Origin: an uncultured Bacteroides sp.
GTDB lineage: Bacteria; Bacteroidota; Bacteroidia; Bacteroidales; Bacteroidaceae
DNA length: 64,000 bases
Reading direction: 5' to 3'
Assembly (NCBI GenBank): GCA_959606905.1
Contig: CAUHML010000001.1
Coordinates: 62,001 to 126,000 of the forward strand
Part shown: positions 18,431-29,000 of the stretch, piece by piece
Numbering within the stretch: position 1 is the first letter of the stretch
Layout of the letters: every line of letters starts with the position of its first letter
The notes under the pieces: generated by a model
Told to the model about the DNA's origin: nothing
The model's input: only the letters and a program-made list of their open reading frames with translations
Database searches by the model: none
Translations under genes and position numbers: made by a program

Positions 18431-19348
18431 ATGCATAAACTAGCAAAAGCGGGAATAATGAGAGAAGTGAAAGATTATGCTTACATCACTCTCGGACTAA
18501 TCAGCTATTCTTTGGGCTGGGCGGCATTCTTACTGCCCTATCAGATAACGACCGGAGGAACTACCGGTATCAGTGCTATCATCTACTACTCAACCGGATT
18601 CCCTATCCAATGGTCATATTTCATTATCAACGCCGTTCTGATGACATTTGCTATCCGGATATTAGGCCCGCGATTCAGTATAAAAACGACGTATGCTATC
18701 TTTATGCTAACTTTCCTGCTCTGGTTGTTCCAACTACTGGTCAACAATTATGTGGAAGTACCGGACATGACAGCCGACGGTAAACCGCTACTGCTCGGTC
18801 CCGGACAGGATTTCATGGCCTGTATCATCGGTGCCGCCATGTGTGGCGTAGGTCTGGGCATTGTGTTCAACTATAACGGAAGTACGGGAGGAACAGATAT
18901 TATCGCCGCCATAGTTAACAAATATAAAGATGTGACACTCGGAAGAATGATTATGATTTGCGATGTATTCATCATCAGTTCCTGTTACTTTATATTCCAT
19001 GACTGGCGTCGTGTTATCTTCGGTTTCGTCACCCTGTTCATCATTGGCGTCGTGCTCGACTGGATTATCAACAGTGCACGCCAATCGGTCCAATTCTTCA
19101 TTTTCTCCAAGAAGTATGACGAAATAGCCGACCGTATCATCAAAGATGCCGATCGCGGAGTAACCGTGCTCGATGGCACAGGCTGGTACAGTAAAGCCAA
19201 TGTAAAAGTACTGGTAGTACTTGCCAAGAAACGCCAGTCACTCGACATCTTCCGTCTGGTGAAACGTATCGACCCGAATGCTTTTATCTCCCAAAGTTCA
19301 GTTATCGGAGTATATGGCGAAGGATTCGAAAAACTGAAAGTAAAATAA
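18431..19348 (+). CDS. YitT-family membrane protein (DUF161/DUF2179)
   Basis: A 305-residue protein with five or six membrane helices in the N-terminal 210 residues (YAYITLGLISYSLGWAAFLL; GGTTGISAIIYYSTGFPI; NYNGSTGGTDIIAAIVNKY) and a soluble C-terminal DUF2179 domain of about 80 residues (GVTVLDGTGWYSKANVKVLV). The paired G-G-T-[TD]-G/I motifs in two halves are typical of the YitT family, whose biochemical role is not established; a transport function is usually assumed. An alternative start at the Met at residue 10 is possible. It follows leuS by 116 nt and precedes rdgB by 61 nt on the same strand. Confidence 0.88.
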   Translation: MHKLAKAGIMREVKDYAYITLGLISYSLGWAAFLLPYQITTGGTTGISAIIYYSTGFPIQWSYFIINAVLMTFAIRILGPRFSIKTTYAIFMLTFLLWLFQLLVNNYVEVPDMTADGKPLLLGPGQDFMACIIGAAMCGVGLGIVFNYNGSTGGTDIIAAIVNKYKDVTLGRMIMICDVFIISSCYFIFHDWRRVIFGFVTLFIIGVVLDWIINSARQSVQFFIFSKKYDEIADRIIKDADRGVTVLDGTGWYSKANVKVLVVLAKKRQSLDIFRLVKRIDPNAFISQSSVIGVYGEGFEKLKVK

Positions 19349-19409
19349 CCGGTTCCAAGCTTTGATTGGCCCGATAAGTATTGAACAACCCCGTTAAAAA
19401 CAAAATAAG

Positions 19410-19994
19410 ATGATGAAACGCAAACTGGTATTTGTTACCAACAACGCTCATAAACTGGAAGAAGTAGCCGCTATCTTAGGAGACCAAATAGAACTGCTGA
19501 GCCTCAACGATATCGGTTGCCATACGGATATTCCCGAAACAGCCGAGACGCTGGAGGGAAACGCCCTGTTGAAATCGTCGTTTATCTTTAAAAACTACGG
19601 CCTGGATTGCTTTGCCGATGATACCGGACTGGAAGTAGAAGCCTTGGACGGGGCCCCCGGAGTCTATTCCGCCCGCTATGCAGGCGGCGAAGGACACGAC
19701 GCCCAAGCCAATATGCTCAAACTGCTTCACGAACTGGAAGGCAAAGAAAATCGCAAAGCACAATTCCGTACTGCCATTTCGTTGATATTGGACGGAAAGG
19801 AATATCTTTTTGAAGGAGTGATAAAGGGCGAGATAATCAGAGAAAAACGGGGCGATTCGGGTTTTGGTTATGATCCCGTGTTCAAACCGGAAGGCTATGA
19901 ACAGACATTCGCCGAACTGGGAAATGATATCAAGAATAAAATCAGCCACCGTGCACTGGCTGTGCAAAAACTATGTGAATTTCTACAAAGCTAA
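19410..19994 (+). CDS. rdgB: Non-canonical purine NTP pyrophosphatase (dITP/XTP)
   Basis: A 194-residue Ham1/RdgB protein that hydrolyses dITP, ITP and XTP to monophosphates, keeping deaminated purines out of DNA and RNA. Diagnostic stretches are [12 protein letters not shown] at the N-terminus (nucleotide binding), [18 protein letters not shown] with the metal-binding acidic residues, [18 protein letters not shown], and SHRALA near the C-terminus. Length is normal for the family. Two ATG codons occur in tandem (19410 and 19413), and either may be used. It is followed after 31 nt by the OmpA-like lipoprotein gene. Confidence 0.96.
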   Translation: MMKRKLVFVTNNAHKLEEVAAILGDQIELLSLNDIGCHTDIPETAETLEGNALLKSSFIFKNYGLDCFADDTGLEVEALDGAPGVYSARYAGGEGHDAQANMLKLLHELEGKENRKAQFRTAISLILDGKEYLFEGVIKGEIIREKRGDSGFGYDPVFKPEGYEQTFAELGNDIKNKISHRALAVQKLCEFLQS

Positions 19995-20025
19995 TTGTAT
20001 ATATCCTTTTAAAACATAAAACACA

Positions 20026-20862
20026 ATGAAGAAAATTACTTTATTTACCTTCCTTACGATCCTATTATGTACTTCATGTGTAACGAAAAAGAAGTTCATG
20101 CTTGCAGAGCTGGCAGCTACCGCAAGCAAAGATAGTTTGCAAGGACTACTGACCGACTGCCGTAACACGGGCAACCAAATGTCGGTACAAATCAAAAACC
20201 TCATGCGTGATACAACAAAAATGGGAAACAGTATCCGCCAGTATCAAAGTATGCTGAATGTGAACATGACCGAACAGGAAAAACTGAACGCCCTGTTGAA
20301 CCAGAAGAAAAACGAGTTGAACGAAAGAGAGCATACTATCAACGAGTTGCAGCAGATGATCAATGCGCAGAATGAGAAAGTCCGGAAACTGTTGAGTAGC
20401 GTAAAAGATGCGTTATTAGGCTTCAGCAGCGATGAACTGACCGTTCGCGAAAAAGACGGAAAAGTATATGTGGCAATGTCGGATAAATTATTATTCCAAT
20501 CAGGAAGCGCCCGTCTGGATAAGCGTGGTGAAGAAGCTCTTGGCAAATTGGCCGAAGTACTGAACAAACAGACGGATATTGATGTGTTTATTGAAGGACA
20601 TACGGACAATAAGCCTATCAACACTGTACAATTCAAGGATAACTGGGATTTGAGTGTGATTCGTGCTACCTCCGTCGTACGTATTCTGATTAAAAACTAT
20701 AACGTGAATCCTTTGCAGATACAACCGAGCGGCCGCGGCGAATATATGCCTGTCGATGACAACGAAACGGCAGAAGGCAGAAGTAAGAACCGCCGTACGG
20801 AGATTATCATGGCTCCGAAGTTAGACAAACTGTTCCAAATGCTCCAAAGCACGGAAGAGTAA
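20026..20862 (+). CDS. OmpA-family peptidoglycan-binding lipoprotein
   Basis: A 278-residue protein with a lipoprotein signal (lipobox LCTSC near residue 18), a coiled-coil region rich in Gln, Asn and Glu (about residues 30-120), and a C-terminal OmpA/MotB domain (about 150-270). The domain has the peptidoglycan-binding pattern EGHTDNKPI, NWDLSVIRATSVV and GRSKNRRTEI. It would tether an envelope layer to the cell wall. There is no beta-barrel part, so it is not a full-length OmpA porin. It is the last gene of the leuS-yitT-rdgB unit and is followed by a strong terminator, which marks the end of the core segment before PUL 2. Confidence 0.93.
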   Translation: MKKITLFTFLTILLCTSCVTKKKFMLAELAATASKDSLQGLLTDCRNTGNQMSVQIKNLMRDTTKMGNSIRQYQSMLNVNMTEQEKLNALLNQKKNELNEREHTINELQQMINAQNEKVRKLLSSVKDALLGFSSDELTVREKDGKVYVAMSDKLLFQSGSARLDKRGEEALGKLAEVLNKQTDIDVFIEGHTDNKPINTVQFKDNWDLSVIRATSVVRILIKNYNVNPLQIQPSGRGEYMPVDDNETAEGRSKNRRTEIIMAPKLDKLFQMLQSTEE

Positions 20863-20876
20863 AATTAAAAATTCTT

Positions 20877-20921
20877 ATATCGAAAAAGAGGCTGACCTAA
20901 CGTTAGCCTCTTTTTCGATAT
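20877..20921. terminator. Bidirectional terminator
   Basis: A perfect 17-bp inverted repeat (20877-20893 against 20905-20921) with an A run on one side and a T run on the other lies between the OmpA-like gene (plus) and the DUF2264 gene (minus). It can stop transcription in both directions. Confidence 0.85.
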
Positions 20922-21004
20922 TTAGTGTTTCAAGCCATTAAACTATCTATTTTTTAGAAGGATGTGTCATTACCCGCGTTGAACGGATAATGACGGGGGA
21001 AACA

Positions 21005-22246
21005 TCACTTCTTTAATGACTGGTGTCCATCAATTGGAAAAGCTTTTCCCGCCCATGCCTTTTGAGATGTCCATTCCTCGGCCGGATCACTCCAAAAAGG
21101 ATGATCGGCAGGAAGACCCAAAGGCAAGAAAACGAGTGAAGTCATATATAAGCTACCATTATTAGTATAATAGTTGGCCAAATCCGGCTGATGTCCCGCA
21201 AAACCAAGTGCCAGGAATCCTTTATCATCAAAATTTCCATCTACTGAAAACATATTTCTCATCACTGCACTTAATGCACTCCGGACTTGTCCGTTAGTCA
21301 GTCCTTCAGGAAGGCCATATTTCCAGGCAGCCAATGCCAACGATTGGAATGCTCCCATACGATAGACTACGGAACGCCCGAAAGCCGGGAAGGTACCTTC
21401 CGGAGAAATAAGACGTTCGATGAAGGTATTAAAACGTTGCATACGACTGATTGCCAGCTTATAACTGATTGGGGTAGGAAAACGGTTCTTGCTGCACGTT
21501 TCCAGTATCTCGACATACATGGGATGAATAACGAAAGAATTATAATAATCCAACGAAAATTCCGCTCCGTCGGAATACCATCCGTCACTAAGATACCATT
21601 CATTTATTTTATTAAGGCCGGTAGTCAAGGCATAACCGTCAGGTTCTTCACCGACGGAAAGCAAGAAAGCCTCTACCATGTCACGAAACAGTAACCAGTT
21701 ATTATAGGCAGGACGGATGACACGCACCTTCTTAAAACATTCAATATAACGTTCTTTTGTCGTATCATCCAACTGTCCCCAAGTGGCCTTAGGAGCACGG
21801 ATGAAACTTTCCGCAAGATAAGCGGCATCTACCAAAAGCTGCTGATGTCCTTTCCACAGCAAATAATCCGGACTCTGCGGGTCAACAGCATTTTGATAAG
21901 CCTTCAAAGCCCACTCACGTATTTGCTTGCGTTGCTTTCCTTCTGCCGTATCATCATCAGGCAGCTCCAGCCAGGGAGAAATGCCTGCCATGAGCCGACC
22001 GAATGCTTCCATATAAGCCACCCGCTTGTCTCTTCCGTCCCACGTAGGACTCAACTCCAGTTGCATATTCTTTTGCAACTCGCCTTTACTCATATTCTCC
22101 AAAACGGGTTGCGCTATTTTATAACATAAGTCAACCCACTGTGTTCTGTCGTTCACCGGTTGATTCTTTTTCTTATCAGCGGCATTTACACTCAGGAAAC
22201 AAAAAGAAATAAGAGCTAATAAAACAATTCTCATTTTCATAATCAT
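21005..22246 (-). CDS. DUF2264 family protein, probable secreted glycoside hydrolase
   Basis: A 413-residue protein with a signal peptide ending near VNAADKK. The whole mature chain matches DUF2264, an alpha/alpha-barrel-type domain, with motifs PTWDGRDKRVAYMEAFGRLM, NNWLLFRDMVEAFLL and WYSDGAEFSLDYYNSFVIHP. From memory, some DUF2264 proteins of gut Bacteroides were shown to be beta-glucuronidases (family GH154); whether this one is cannot be checked here. The gene starts 5 nt after GH88 on the same strand, and both would handle uronic acids, which supports that role. Three in-frame ATGs (22246, 22240, 22234) are possible starts and the signal peptide works with any of them. Confidence 0.8.
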   Translation of the reverse strand: MIMKMRIVLLALISFCFLSVNAADKKKNQPVNDRTQWVDLCYKIAQPVLENMSKGELQKNMQLELSPTWDGRDKRVAYMEAFGRLMAGISPWLELPDDDTAEGKQRKQIREWALKAYQNAVDPQSPDYLLWKGHQQLLVDAAYLAESFIRAPKATWGQLDDTTKERYIECFKKVRVIRPAYNNWLLFRDMVEAFLLSVGEEPDGYALTTGLNKINEWYLSDGWYSDGAEFSLDYYNSFVIHPMYVEILETCSKNRFPTPISYKLAISRMQRFNTFIERLISPEGTFPAFGRSVVYRMGAFQSLALAAWKYGLPEGLTNGQVRSALSAVMRNMFSVDGNFDDKGFLALGFAGHQPDLANYYTNNGSLYMTSLVFLPLGLPADHPFWSDPAEEWTSQKAWAGKAFPIDGHQSLKK

Positions 22247-22251
22247 TCTTT

Positions 22252-23475
22252 TTAAATGGCAGTTTTTTCAATATCCGTTTTACGTTTCAAAGCTTCCAGA
22301 TAATAATAATCCGCATAGTTCAACGGAACATCCACTTCGCTGTTATGAGGAATACTACCTACACTGTGCATCAGGATAAACCGTCCGTTTTCTCCCAATT
22401 TGGCAGTATAGCTCTCTGATGCAAGCGACTCCATTATTTTGTCGGCATACGCCCGGTAAGAAGCAGCGTCCGGCAGGTCATAAGTACTCATCTCATATAA
22501 GGCGGATGCTATGACAGAAGCCGAAGAAGCATCTCGCGGGGCGGCAGGAACATCGGGCGCGTCCATATCCCAATATGGAACAAGGTCCTCCGGCATATTC
22601 TTAAGATTTTTCATAAATTCGAAAGTCTTGATTGCCTGGTCAAGGTAAGTACGATTCTTTGTTTCTCTATAACATACGGTATATCCATAGATCGCCCATG
22701 CTTGTCCTCTAGACCAAACAGATTCATCGGAATAGCCTTGAGCAGTCTGACGATGACGTACGGTTCCGTCCTCAATACTGTAATCAATAACGTGATAACA
22801 GCTTCCGTCCGGGCGGAATTGCTCTTTCAATGTACGGTCTGCGTGCATCACCGCTACGTTATAGAAAGTAGAATCACCGGAAAGTTTGGTTGCTTCAAAC
22901 AACAATTCAAGATTCATCATGTTGTCTATAATCACAGGACATTCCCAGCCCCGTTTCGACTGCCAGCTATTTCCTTTCACATCCCAGCTTTGAATCACTT
23001 GAGGCTTTTCACGAAAACGGGTACAAAGAGATTTTGCTGCTTGGATCATTACCTCCTTATAACCGGGTTTATCAATCAGGCGCAAGCCATTGCCAAAGCT
23101 GCAATTAATGATAAAACCAATATCGTGATGCCAAGTAAGATTTTGTGCTTCGCTAATAGCCTCGGTATATTTCTGGGCAAGCGGAAGCAAAGCAGTGTCG
23201 CCTGTCAGTTCATACAAATACCATACACTGCCGGGAAAAAAGCCGCTCCGCCAGTCAGCGTATCCGCAATAATAGACACCACCCTTATTATTGAGCGTCA
23301 CCGGATTCAGAAATCTGCCGCTACTTTCAATAGTATCAATTTCCAATCCAATTTGAGCGTGTGCGTTTTCAATAGCTTTTTCAACCCATGTTTGTTTCTC
23401 GACAGCTCTTTGGGTGCAAGATGTGGCTACCACAAGAGCAGTACATCCTGCAAGAATAGAGTTTTTCAATTTCAT
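22252..23475 (-). CDS. GH88 unsaturated glucuronyl hydrolase lipoprotein
   Basis: A 407-residue protein with a lipoprotein signal (lipobox VATSC near residue 20). GH88 enzymes hydrolyse the 4,5-unsaturated glucuronic acid that lyases leave at the non-reducing end. Two Asp residues correspond to the catalytic pair: one in WHHDIGF near residue 118 and one in CPVIIDNMMNLELLF near residue 183. Other family stretches are RQTAQGYSDESVWSRGQAWA and SSASVIASALYEM. Characterised relatives act on glycosaminoglycan, gellan or other glucuronate oligosaccharides, so the substrate is open. It forms a two-gene unit with DUF2264 and is divergent from the GH95-like gene. Confidence 0.92.
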   Translation of the reverse strand: MKLKNSILAGCTALVVATSCTQRAVEKQTWVEKAIENAHAQIGLEIDTIESSGRFLNPVTLNNKGGVYYCGYADWRSGFFPGSVWYLYELTGDTALLPLAQKYTEAISEAQNLTWHHDIGFIINCSFGNGLRLIDKPGYKEVMIQAAKSLCTRFREKPQVIQSWDVKGNSWQSKRGWECPVIIDNMMNLELLFEATKLSGDSTFYNVAVMHADRTLKEQFRPDGSCYHVIDYSIEDGTVRHRQTAQGYSDESVWSRGQAWAIYGYTVCYRETKNRTYLDQAIKTFEFMKNLKNMPEDLVPYWDMDAPDVPAAPRDASSASVIASALYEMSTYDLPDAASYRAYADKIMESLASESYTAKLGENGRFILMHSVGSIPHNSEVDVPLNYADYYYLEALKRKTDIEKTAI

Positions 23476-23556
23476 GATATAGATTCTTTATTATAAATGA
23501 ATAATTTCCTTTTCTGAATGACCGAATACATATAATTGTATAAAATAATGAGAACA

Positions 23557-23564
23557 CAAATATA
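23557..23564 (-). promoter_or_regulatory. Possible GH88-DUF2264 promoter (-7 box)
   Basis: TATATTTG on the minus strand, 82 nt upstream of the GH88 ATG, fits TAnnTTTG; no good -33 box is seen, as expected for an activated promoter. Confidence 0.4.
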
Positions 23565-23637
23565 AGTATTTTTTCTATCATCTAATTAAGATATTAATGT
23601 ATGGCAAAATAGCACCATTTATTTTTATCTTATCTGA

Positions 23638-23679
23638 CTAAATTGTCCTCAATAGTTGCATCTATTTTCCAAATCATCC
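23638..23679. promoter_or_regulatory. Possible HTCS-1 half-sites in the GH88/GH95 divergent region
   Basis: The minus strand carries GGACAATTTAG (23648 to 23638) and GGATGATTT (23679 to 23671). Both resemble the repeat unit CGGAC[AG]ATTTATAT found upstream of the PUL 2 susC at 43441-43476. They are 31 bp apart rather than 20, so the match is only suggestive. Confidence 0.25.
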
Positions 23680-23755
23680 AAATCAACGGGGAAAATATTG
23701 ATTAATACAGATATAATTTTCATCTTTGCCTGCGACATAATAATCATACAACATC

Positions 23756-26017
23756 ATGAAGAACATTAAAATACGCTTTTTTATTTTATGCCTTTGTCTG
23801 TCAGTAACAGGATATACATCCGCATCCGCCCGAACAGAAAAAGTAAAAACGGATATAGACTGGCCTGCTTTCATGCAAAAACAAGATTTGATCTGGGAAA
23901 TACTGCCCGAATACTGGTATGAATCGGCTTATATGGGCAACGGTATGTTGGGACTTATGATTTATAAGGAACCGGGACAGAACTATATCCGGTTTGAAAC
24001 CGGCAACTGCTCGGTACACGACCACAAAGCGGGATCGGACTTATTTGCCATTCCCCGACTGCTCACCGGGCACTTCGCCTTACATCCTGAAGGTACAATC
24101 GTAAATGGAACGATGCATCTTGACATCTGGAATGCCGAAACAAAAGCAGAGATAACCACCACAAAAGGAATCATCCGTCTGCACGCCTATGTACACGCCA
24201 ATGATATGGTAATGCTGGTTCAGACTAACGCCACCGATGGAGAGAAAAACTTCCGTTGGGAATGGATACCTGCCTCCGCCCAAAGCCCGCGATATCTTTA
24301 TGCAAAAGGAGAAGGAAAATGGATAAAGGTGCCTGAAGACTACTCTCTTAACCCGGCACCGGAGGTAAAACCGGAAGTATCCGTTCAGAAATTGCGGGCA
24401 GGAGGTGAAACAGCCGTTGCATGGAAAGAAACCCGAACTAAAAAAAATGAACGCACATACTGGATTACCGTAACTCATTCGTATCCCGAAGCCACGGCCG
24501 AAAAGGATGCCGCTCAAATTTTGGATAAGGCATTAGCAACAGGAACCGGAAAATTACAGAAACAACACCGTACCTGGTGGAATCATTACTATCCGAGCAG
24601 TTTCCTTACGTTACCGGATGGTATGAAAGAGAATTTCTATTGGATACAGATGTATAAGCTTGCCAGTGCCACGCGCGGCGACCGTGCACTAATAGACAAC
24701 ACCGGCCCATGGCTGACCGTCACTCCATGGCCCAATGCATGGTGGAACTTGAACGTACAACTGACCTATTGGGCACTCAATGCATCCAATCATCTCGATT
24801 TGGCAGCCTCTCTGGAGAATGCTATTTACAACAATATAGAAAACCTTAAGAAAAACGTACCGGAAGCCTATCGCAAAGACGCATTGGCAATAGGACGCTC
24901 GTCAAATCTGGTATGCGAATCCGGCGAAATCGGAATCCCCGGTGTGGACAAAGCAGCGGAAGTCGGGCTTTTGCCTTGGGTATGCCATAGCTTATGGTTG
25001 ATTTATCGCCACAAAATGGATGACGAGCTATTACGCAACAAACTCTTTCCTGTACTTAAACAAGCTATCAACTACTACCTGCACTTTACCTACAAAGGAA
25101 AAGACGGCAAGGTACATCTGCCCCAAACATATTCTCCGGAATATGGCAGTGCGAAAGATTGTAACTTCGACCTGGCATTATTATCTTGGGGTTGCCGGAC
25201 ATTACTTGAGATTACCGGCCGGCTGAACATAGACGATCCGCTTATCCCGCGTTGGAGAACGACTTTGGAGGAACTTACACCGTTCCCCACAGACCCGGCC
25301 AACGGGCTTATGATAGGACGGGATGTTCCTTATGCTTTCTCGCACCGCCACTATTCGCATCTATTGGCTGCCTATCCTCTATATCTTATCAATAAGGAAA
25401 ATCCCGAAGAATACGACCTCATAGAGAAATCACTCCTCTATTGGCAAGGCAAATCCGGGGCACATCAGGGATATTCATGTACGGGAGCATCCTCTATATC
25501 ATCCGCTTTGGGTAAAGGCAATGAAGCGCTTACATACCTTGACAAGTTGTTTACTAAATTCTTATCTGTCAATACACTTTATCGTGAATCGGGCCCGGTC
25601 ATAGAAACACCATTATCTGCCGCCCAGTCTATCCATGATATGTTGCTTCAAAGTTGGGGAGGAAAGCTGCGCATTTTCCCTGCCGTTCCCGACAGTTGGA
25701 AAGACATTGCTTATAAAGACTTCCGTGCTGAAGGTGCTTTTCTTATCACTGCCAGCCGGAAAAACGGTAAGACTGAGTTTATCACTATCAAAAGCCTTGC
25801 AGGCGAACCTTGCATTGTAGTGACTGACATATCCTCACCTGTCTTCAAAGGAAAACGCCAATTTGAGGCCACAGCTTTATCCGAATCTATGTACAAAATA
25901 GATTTACAGAAAGGCGAAGAAGTAATCATTTACTCCAAAGGTACTCAGCCGGACTTCACCATTCGTCCTGTGAATAATAGCAGAACGAATTGTTTCGGAA
26001 AAAAGAAACAGTCCTGA
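23756..26017 (+). CDS. GH95-like glycosidase, secreted
   Basis: A 753-residue protein with a signal peptide. The N-terminal beta domain opens with a GH95-type stretch (PEYWYESAYMGNGMLGLMIY). A helical linker and an alpha/alpha-six barrel follow, with WWNLNVQLTYWALNASNHL near residue 330, whose two Asn match the pair that activates water in GH95 fucosidases. TYSPEYGSAKD appears to hold the general acid Glu. At the position of the family's catalytic Asp (usually in QIDGNFG) this protein has VIETPLSAA near residue 617, with Glu. It is therefore a divergent GH95 relative, and alpha-L-fucosidase or alpha-L-galactosidase activity is possible but not assured. It is divergent from GH88 and converges on HTCS-1 with a 1-nt gap. 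A weak -7 box (CATCTTTG) is at 23721. Confidence 0.78.
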   Translation: MKNIKIRFFILCLCLSVTGYTSASARTEKVKTDIDWPAFMQKQDLIWEILPEYWYESAYMGNGMLGLMIYKEPGQNYIRFETGNCSVHDHKAGSDLFAIPRLLTGHFALHPEGTIVNGTMHLDIWNAETKAEITTTKGIIRLHAYVHANDMVMLVQTNATDGEKNFRWEWIPASAQSPRYLYAKGEGKWIKVPEDYSLNPAPEVKPEVSVQKLRAGGETAVAWKETRTKKNERTYWITVTHSYPEATAEKDAAQILDKALATGTGKLQKQHRTWWNHYYPSSFLTLPDGMKENFYWIQMYKLASATRGDRALIDNTGPWLTVTPWPNAWWNLNVQLTYWALNASNHLDLAASLENAIYNNIENLKKNVPEAYRKDALAIGRSSNLVCESGEIGIPGVDKAAEVGLLPWVCHSLWLIYRHKMDDELLRNKLFPVLKQAINYYLHFTYKGKDGKVHLPQTYSPEYGSAKDCNFDLALLSWGCRTLLEITGRLNIDDPLIPRWRTTLEELTPFPTDPANGLMIGRDVPYAFSHRHYSHLLAAYPLYLINKENPEEYDLIEKSLLYWQGKSGAHQGYSCTGASSISSALGKGNEALTYLDKLFTKFLSVNTLYRESGPVIETPLSAAQSIHDMLLQSWGGKLRIFPAVPDSWKDIAYKDFRAEGAFLITASRKNGKTEFITIKSLAGEPCIVVTDISSPVFKGKRQFEATALSESMYKIDLQKGEEVIIYSKGTQPDFTIRPVNNSRTNCFGKKKQS

Positions 26018-26038
26018 ATCAGTCTGCCTGTTTCTTTT
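26001..26038. terminator. Bidirectional terminator embedded in two convergent coding ends
   Basis: Perfect 11-bp arms, aaaagaaacag (26001-26011) and ctgtttctttt (26028-26038), flank the GH95-like stop (26015-26017) and the HTCS-1 stop (26019-26021). Each arm codes for the last residues of one gene (KKKQS and KEKKQAD), and A/T runs on both sides suit termination in both directions. Confidence 0.7.
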
Positions 26039-29000
26039 CTTTCCGGTAATTCTGAGGTGTACATCCGAACTGGTTTTTGAAGCAACGGCTGAAATATACG
26101 GGCGCATTGAACCCACTACGGTCACTAACCTCTGCAATGGGAAGATCAGGGTATTGCTTCAATAAAGTGGCTGCGTGCTTCAGGCGGTAATTTAGCAAGA
26201 AGTTATTGGGTGTCATGCCGGTTAATGCTTTGAACTTAGTATAAAGCAATGACCGACCGACACCTACTTCTTTACAAAGAGCCGGAATATCAAATTCCGT
26301 ATCGTCAATATGTTGCTCAATCACCTGTGAAGCCCGTTTCAACAGATCTTTGTCCAAAGGATTTATGCTGGCCAAATCAATCTCGGACATCGGTTTCTTA
26401 TCAAATTGATGTTGCATCAGCAAGCGGCTGCGTATCAGATTATTGGCACGTGCCAGTAACAACTGTGCATGAAAAGGTTTCGTGATATAATCATCGGCAC
26501 CACGGCTGAGTCCCTCAATGTTCTGCTCGGTAGAGTTGAGTGCAGTCAACAGAATTACAGGTATATGACATAAATCTATATTATTCTTAATTTGCAGACA
26601 CATTTCTGTTCCGGTCATCTCAGGCATCATGACGTCACTGATAACTAAATCAGGAGAGTTCTCATAAATCTGACTGAGTCCTTCTTTCCCGTCATGGGCA
26701 CAAATGATCTTATAGAAAGGCTCGAAAAGCTCTTTCAGCACTTGGAGCAACTCATCATTGTCTTCCACAAGAAGCACCGTATGAGTCTTGTTTTCCGTAT
26801 CTTTAGTCTCAATAAGTTCTATGGGCGAATTCCCCTCATCTACAAATACAGGCATTGAATCGGGGATAATATCACTTTCAGAATCCTGAGTATAAAATTG
26901 TACATTCTTATCGTTCAGGAATACATCTTTCCGGCGGGGCAGCCGCACTGTAAATGTACTACCTTCACCAACAACACTTTTCACTGTTATCTCTCCATGA
27001 TGTTTTTCCACAATTGTTCTGGTCAATGCCAATCCGATACCGGTTCCGCTAAACAGGCTTCCTTTCTTTTCTTGATTGTCAGCCTGAAAGAATCGTGCAA
27101 ATATTTTATCTTTATCTTGTTCAGAAATACCGATACCGGTATCCGTTATATTAATTTTTATATCACTATTCGTTATCTCTCCCGACAGAATAATATTCCC
27201 TTTGTCGGAGGTATACTTAAAGGCATTGGACAAAAGATTGAAGAATACTTTCTCCATTAATTGCGGTTCAAACCAACATAAGACAGACAATTCCGGTAAT
27301 TTGAATTCATAATTTATATTCCTTTGCTGTGCATAATCGACAAAAGAAAGATAGATTTCCTTCAAAAATACAATTATATCCTGTTGCTTTATTTGTATCG
27401 TTCCATAATTCTGTTCCAATTTCCTGAATTCAAGCAACTCAGAGATCAACTTATTCATTTGTTGCGCATTTTTCCTAATCTTCGTTATCTGATTGTATAT
27501 AGAAGGATTCAATGAATATTTTTGTAATAGGATATCAATATGACTGATAATCAGAGTTAGAGGTGTTCGGAACTCATGGCTCACATTTGTAAAGAAAACT
27601 AGTTTTTCCTGGTTAAGCTGCTTTATCTGTTGTTTCTCAAAACGTTCCTTTTCCAAAGAAAGAGCCAATGTGCGTTTTGCTATTTTACTATATACATAAT
27701 AGAAAACGCACGCAATGAAAGCTGTCACATAGATTATCCATGCCCACCACGTATCATACCACGGAGAGGCAATGACAAGCTGCATCGTTATTTCCTCCAA
27801 ACTTTGCCCGCTCTTTTCATTTATCGAAGCCACATGCAACGTATATTTTCCCGGATCCAGATTAGTGTAATACAATTCCGTCTGTTTAGTCTTAATCCAA
27901 TTCTTGTCCAAACCTTCAAGCTTATATTGAAACCACTTTTCCGATAATTGTTGTCCGTAATCGGACAAAGCAAAATGAATAATCAGATTATTCTGATCAT
28001 AATTAAGTTTAAGTTCACGAGTGTACGGGAGCGACTGAGACAATATCCCTGTATCATCTCCCGGAATAATCGTCTTATTATCGACCCAAAGTTCTGAAAA
28101 GTAAAAGTTAGAATTCTCATTAGCAGTACCGGTTTTGTTAAACTCATTTTCTGAGAATACGGTTACTCCTTTTGTATCTCCAATGTAAATACTTCCCTCT
28201 CCGGATACCAAAATTCCACATCCGTTGATAATATGAGTCGAGGGAAAGTTTCTCATCAAATCAATCGTTGTGAAAGTGCCCTCGGAAGGAACAAAGCAGG
28301 TGACTCCCTTATCACCTGTTATCAGAATCTTTCCATCCTGGGTCCGGCAAAGATTATAGCAGAAATCACCCGGCAACTGATTGTTTCGGGAAGTATAATG
28401 AGCCATGTTACGCGTCTGCCTATCATAAAAAAAGAGCCCCATTCCTAACGTACCGATATAGACACCATCGGAGGTGGCAAGCACACGGGTAGGAGTTGCT
28501 TTACTATCTCCTTCTGCCAATGGAACATAGACTATAGACTCGGGATGTTCTACATGAGTACACAAAACATTTTTCCAACCCACCATATACAAATTACCTT
28601 CCGCATCAATATCGAAATGCTCATAAAATGCAAAAGGAATGTTGATCCTATGGAATTTCTGTGTCTGAGTATCCAACCGAAAAAAGCCATTATGGGCAGA
28701 TATATATATTTGATCTTTCCATATCTTCACATGATAAACAATTTCATCAGGCATATCGGAAGAGTGACTCTCTTCTTTCCAATAATTATAAAAACGACCT
28801 GTATTCAAGTCATAACGTGACAAACCACCCAAATAGGTTCCTATATACAGACAATTCTTCTTTTCATCATAACAAATACTTTTCACATTATTATGAGAAA
28901 TAGAGTTTTTTCCACCGGCTGTAAACTGCTGAAGAGTATTCCATTTCTTATCTACACAAGTGATACCCCCCCCATCTGTACTAAGCCATAAATGCTCATT

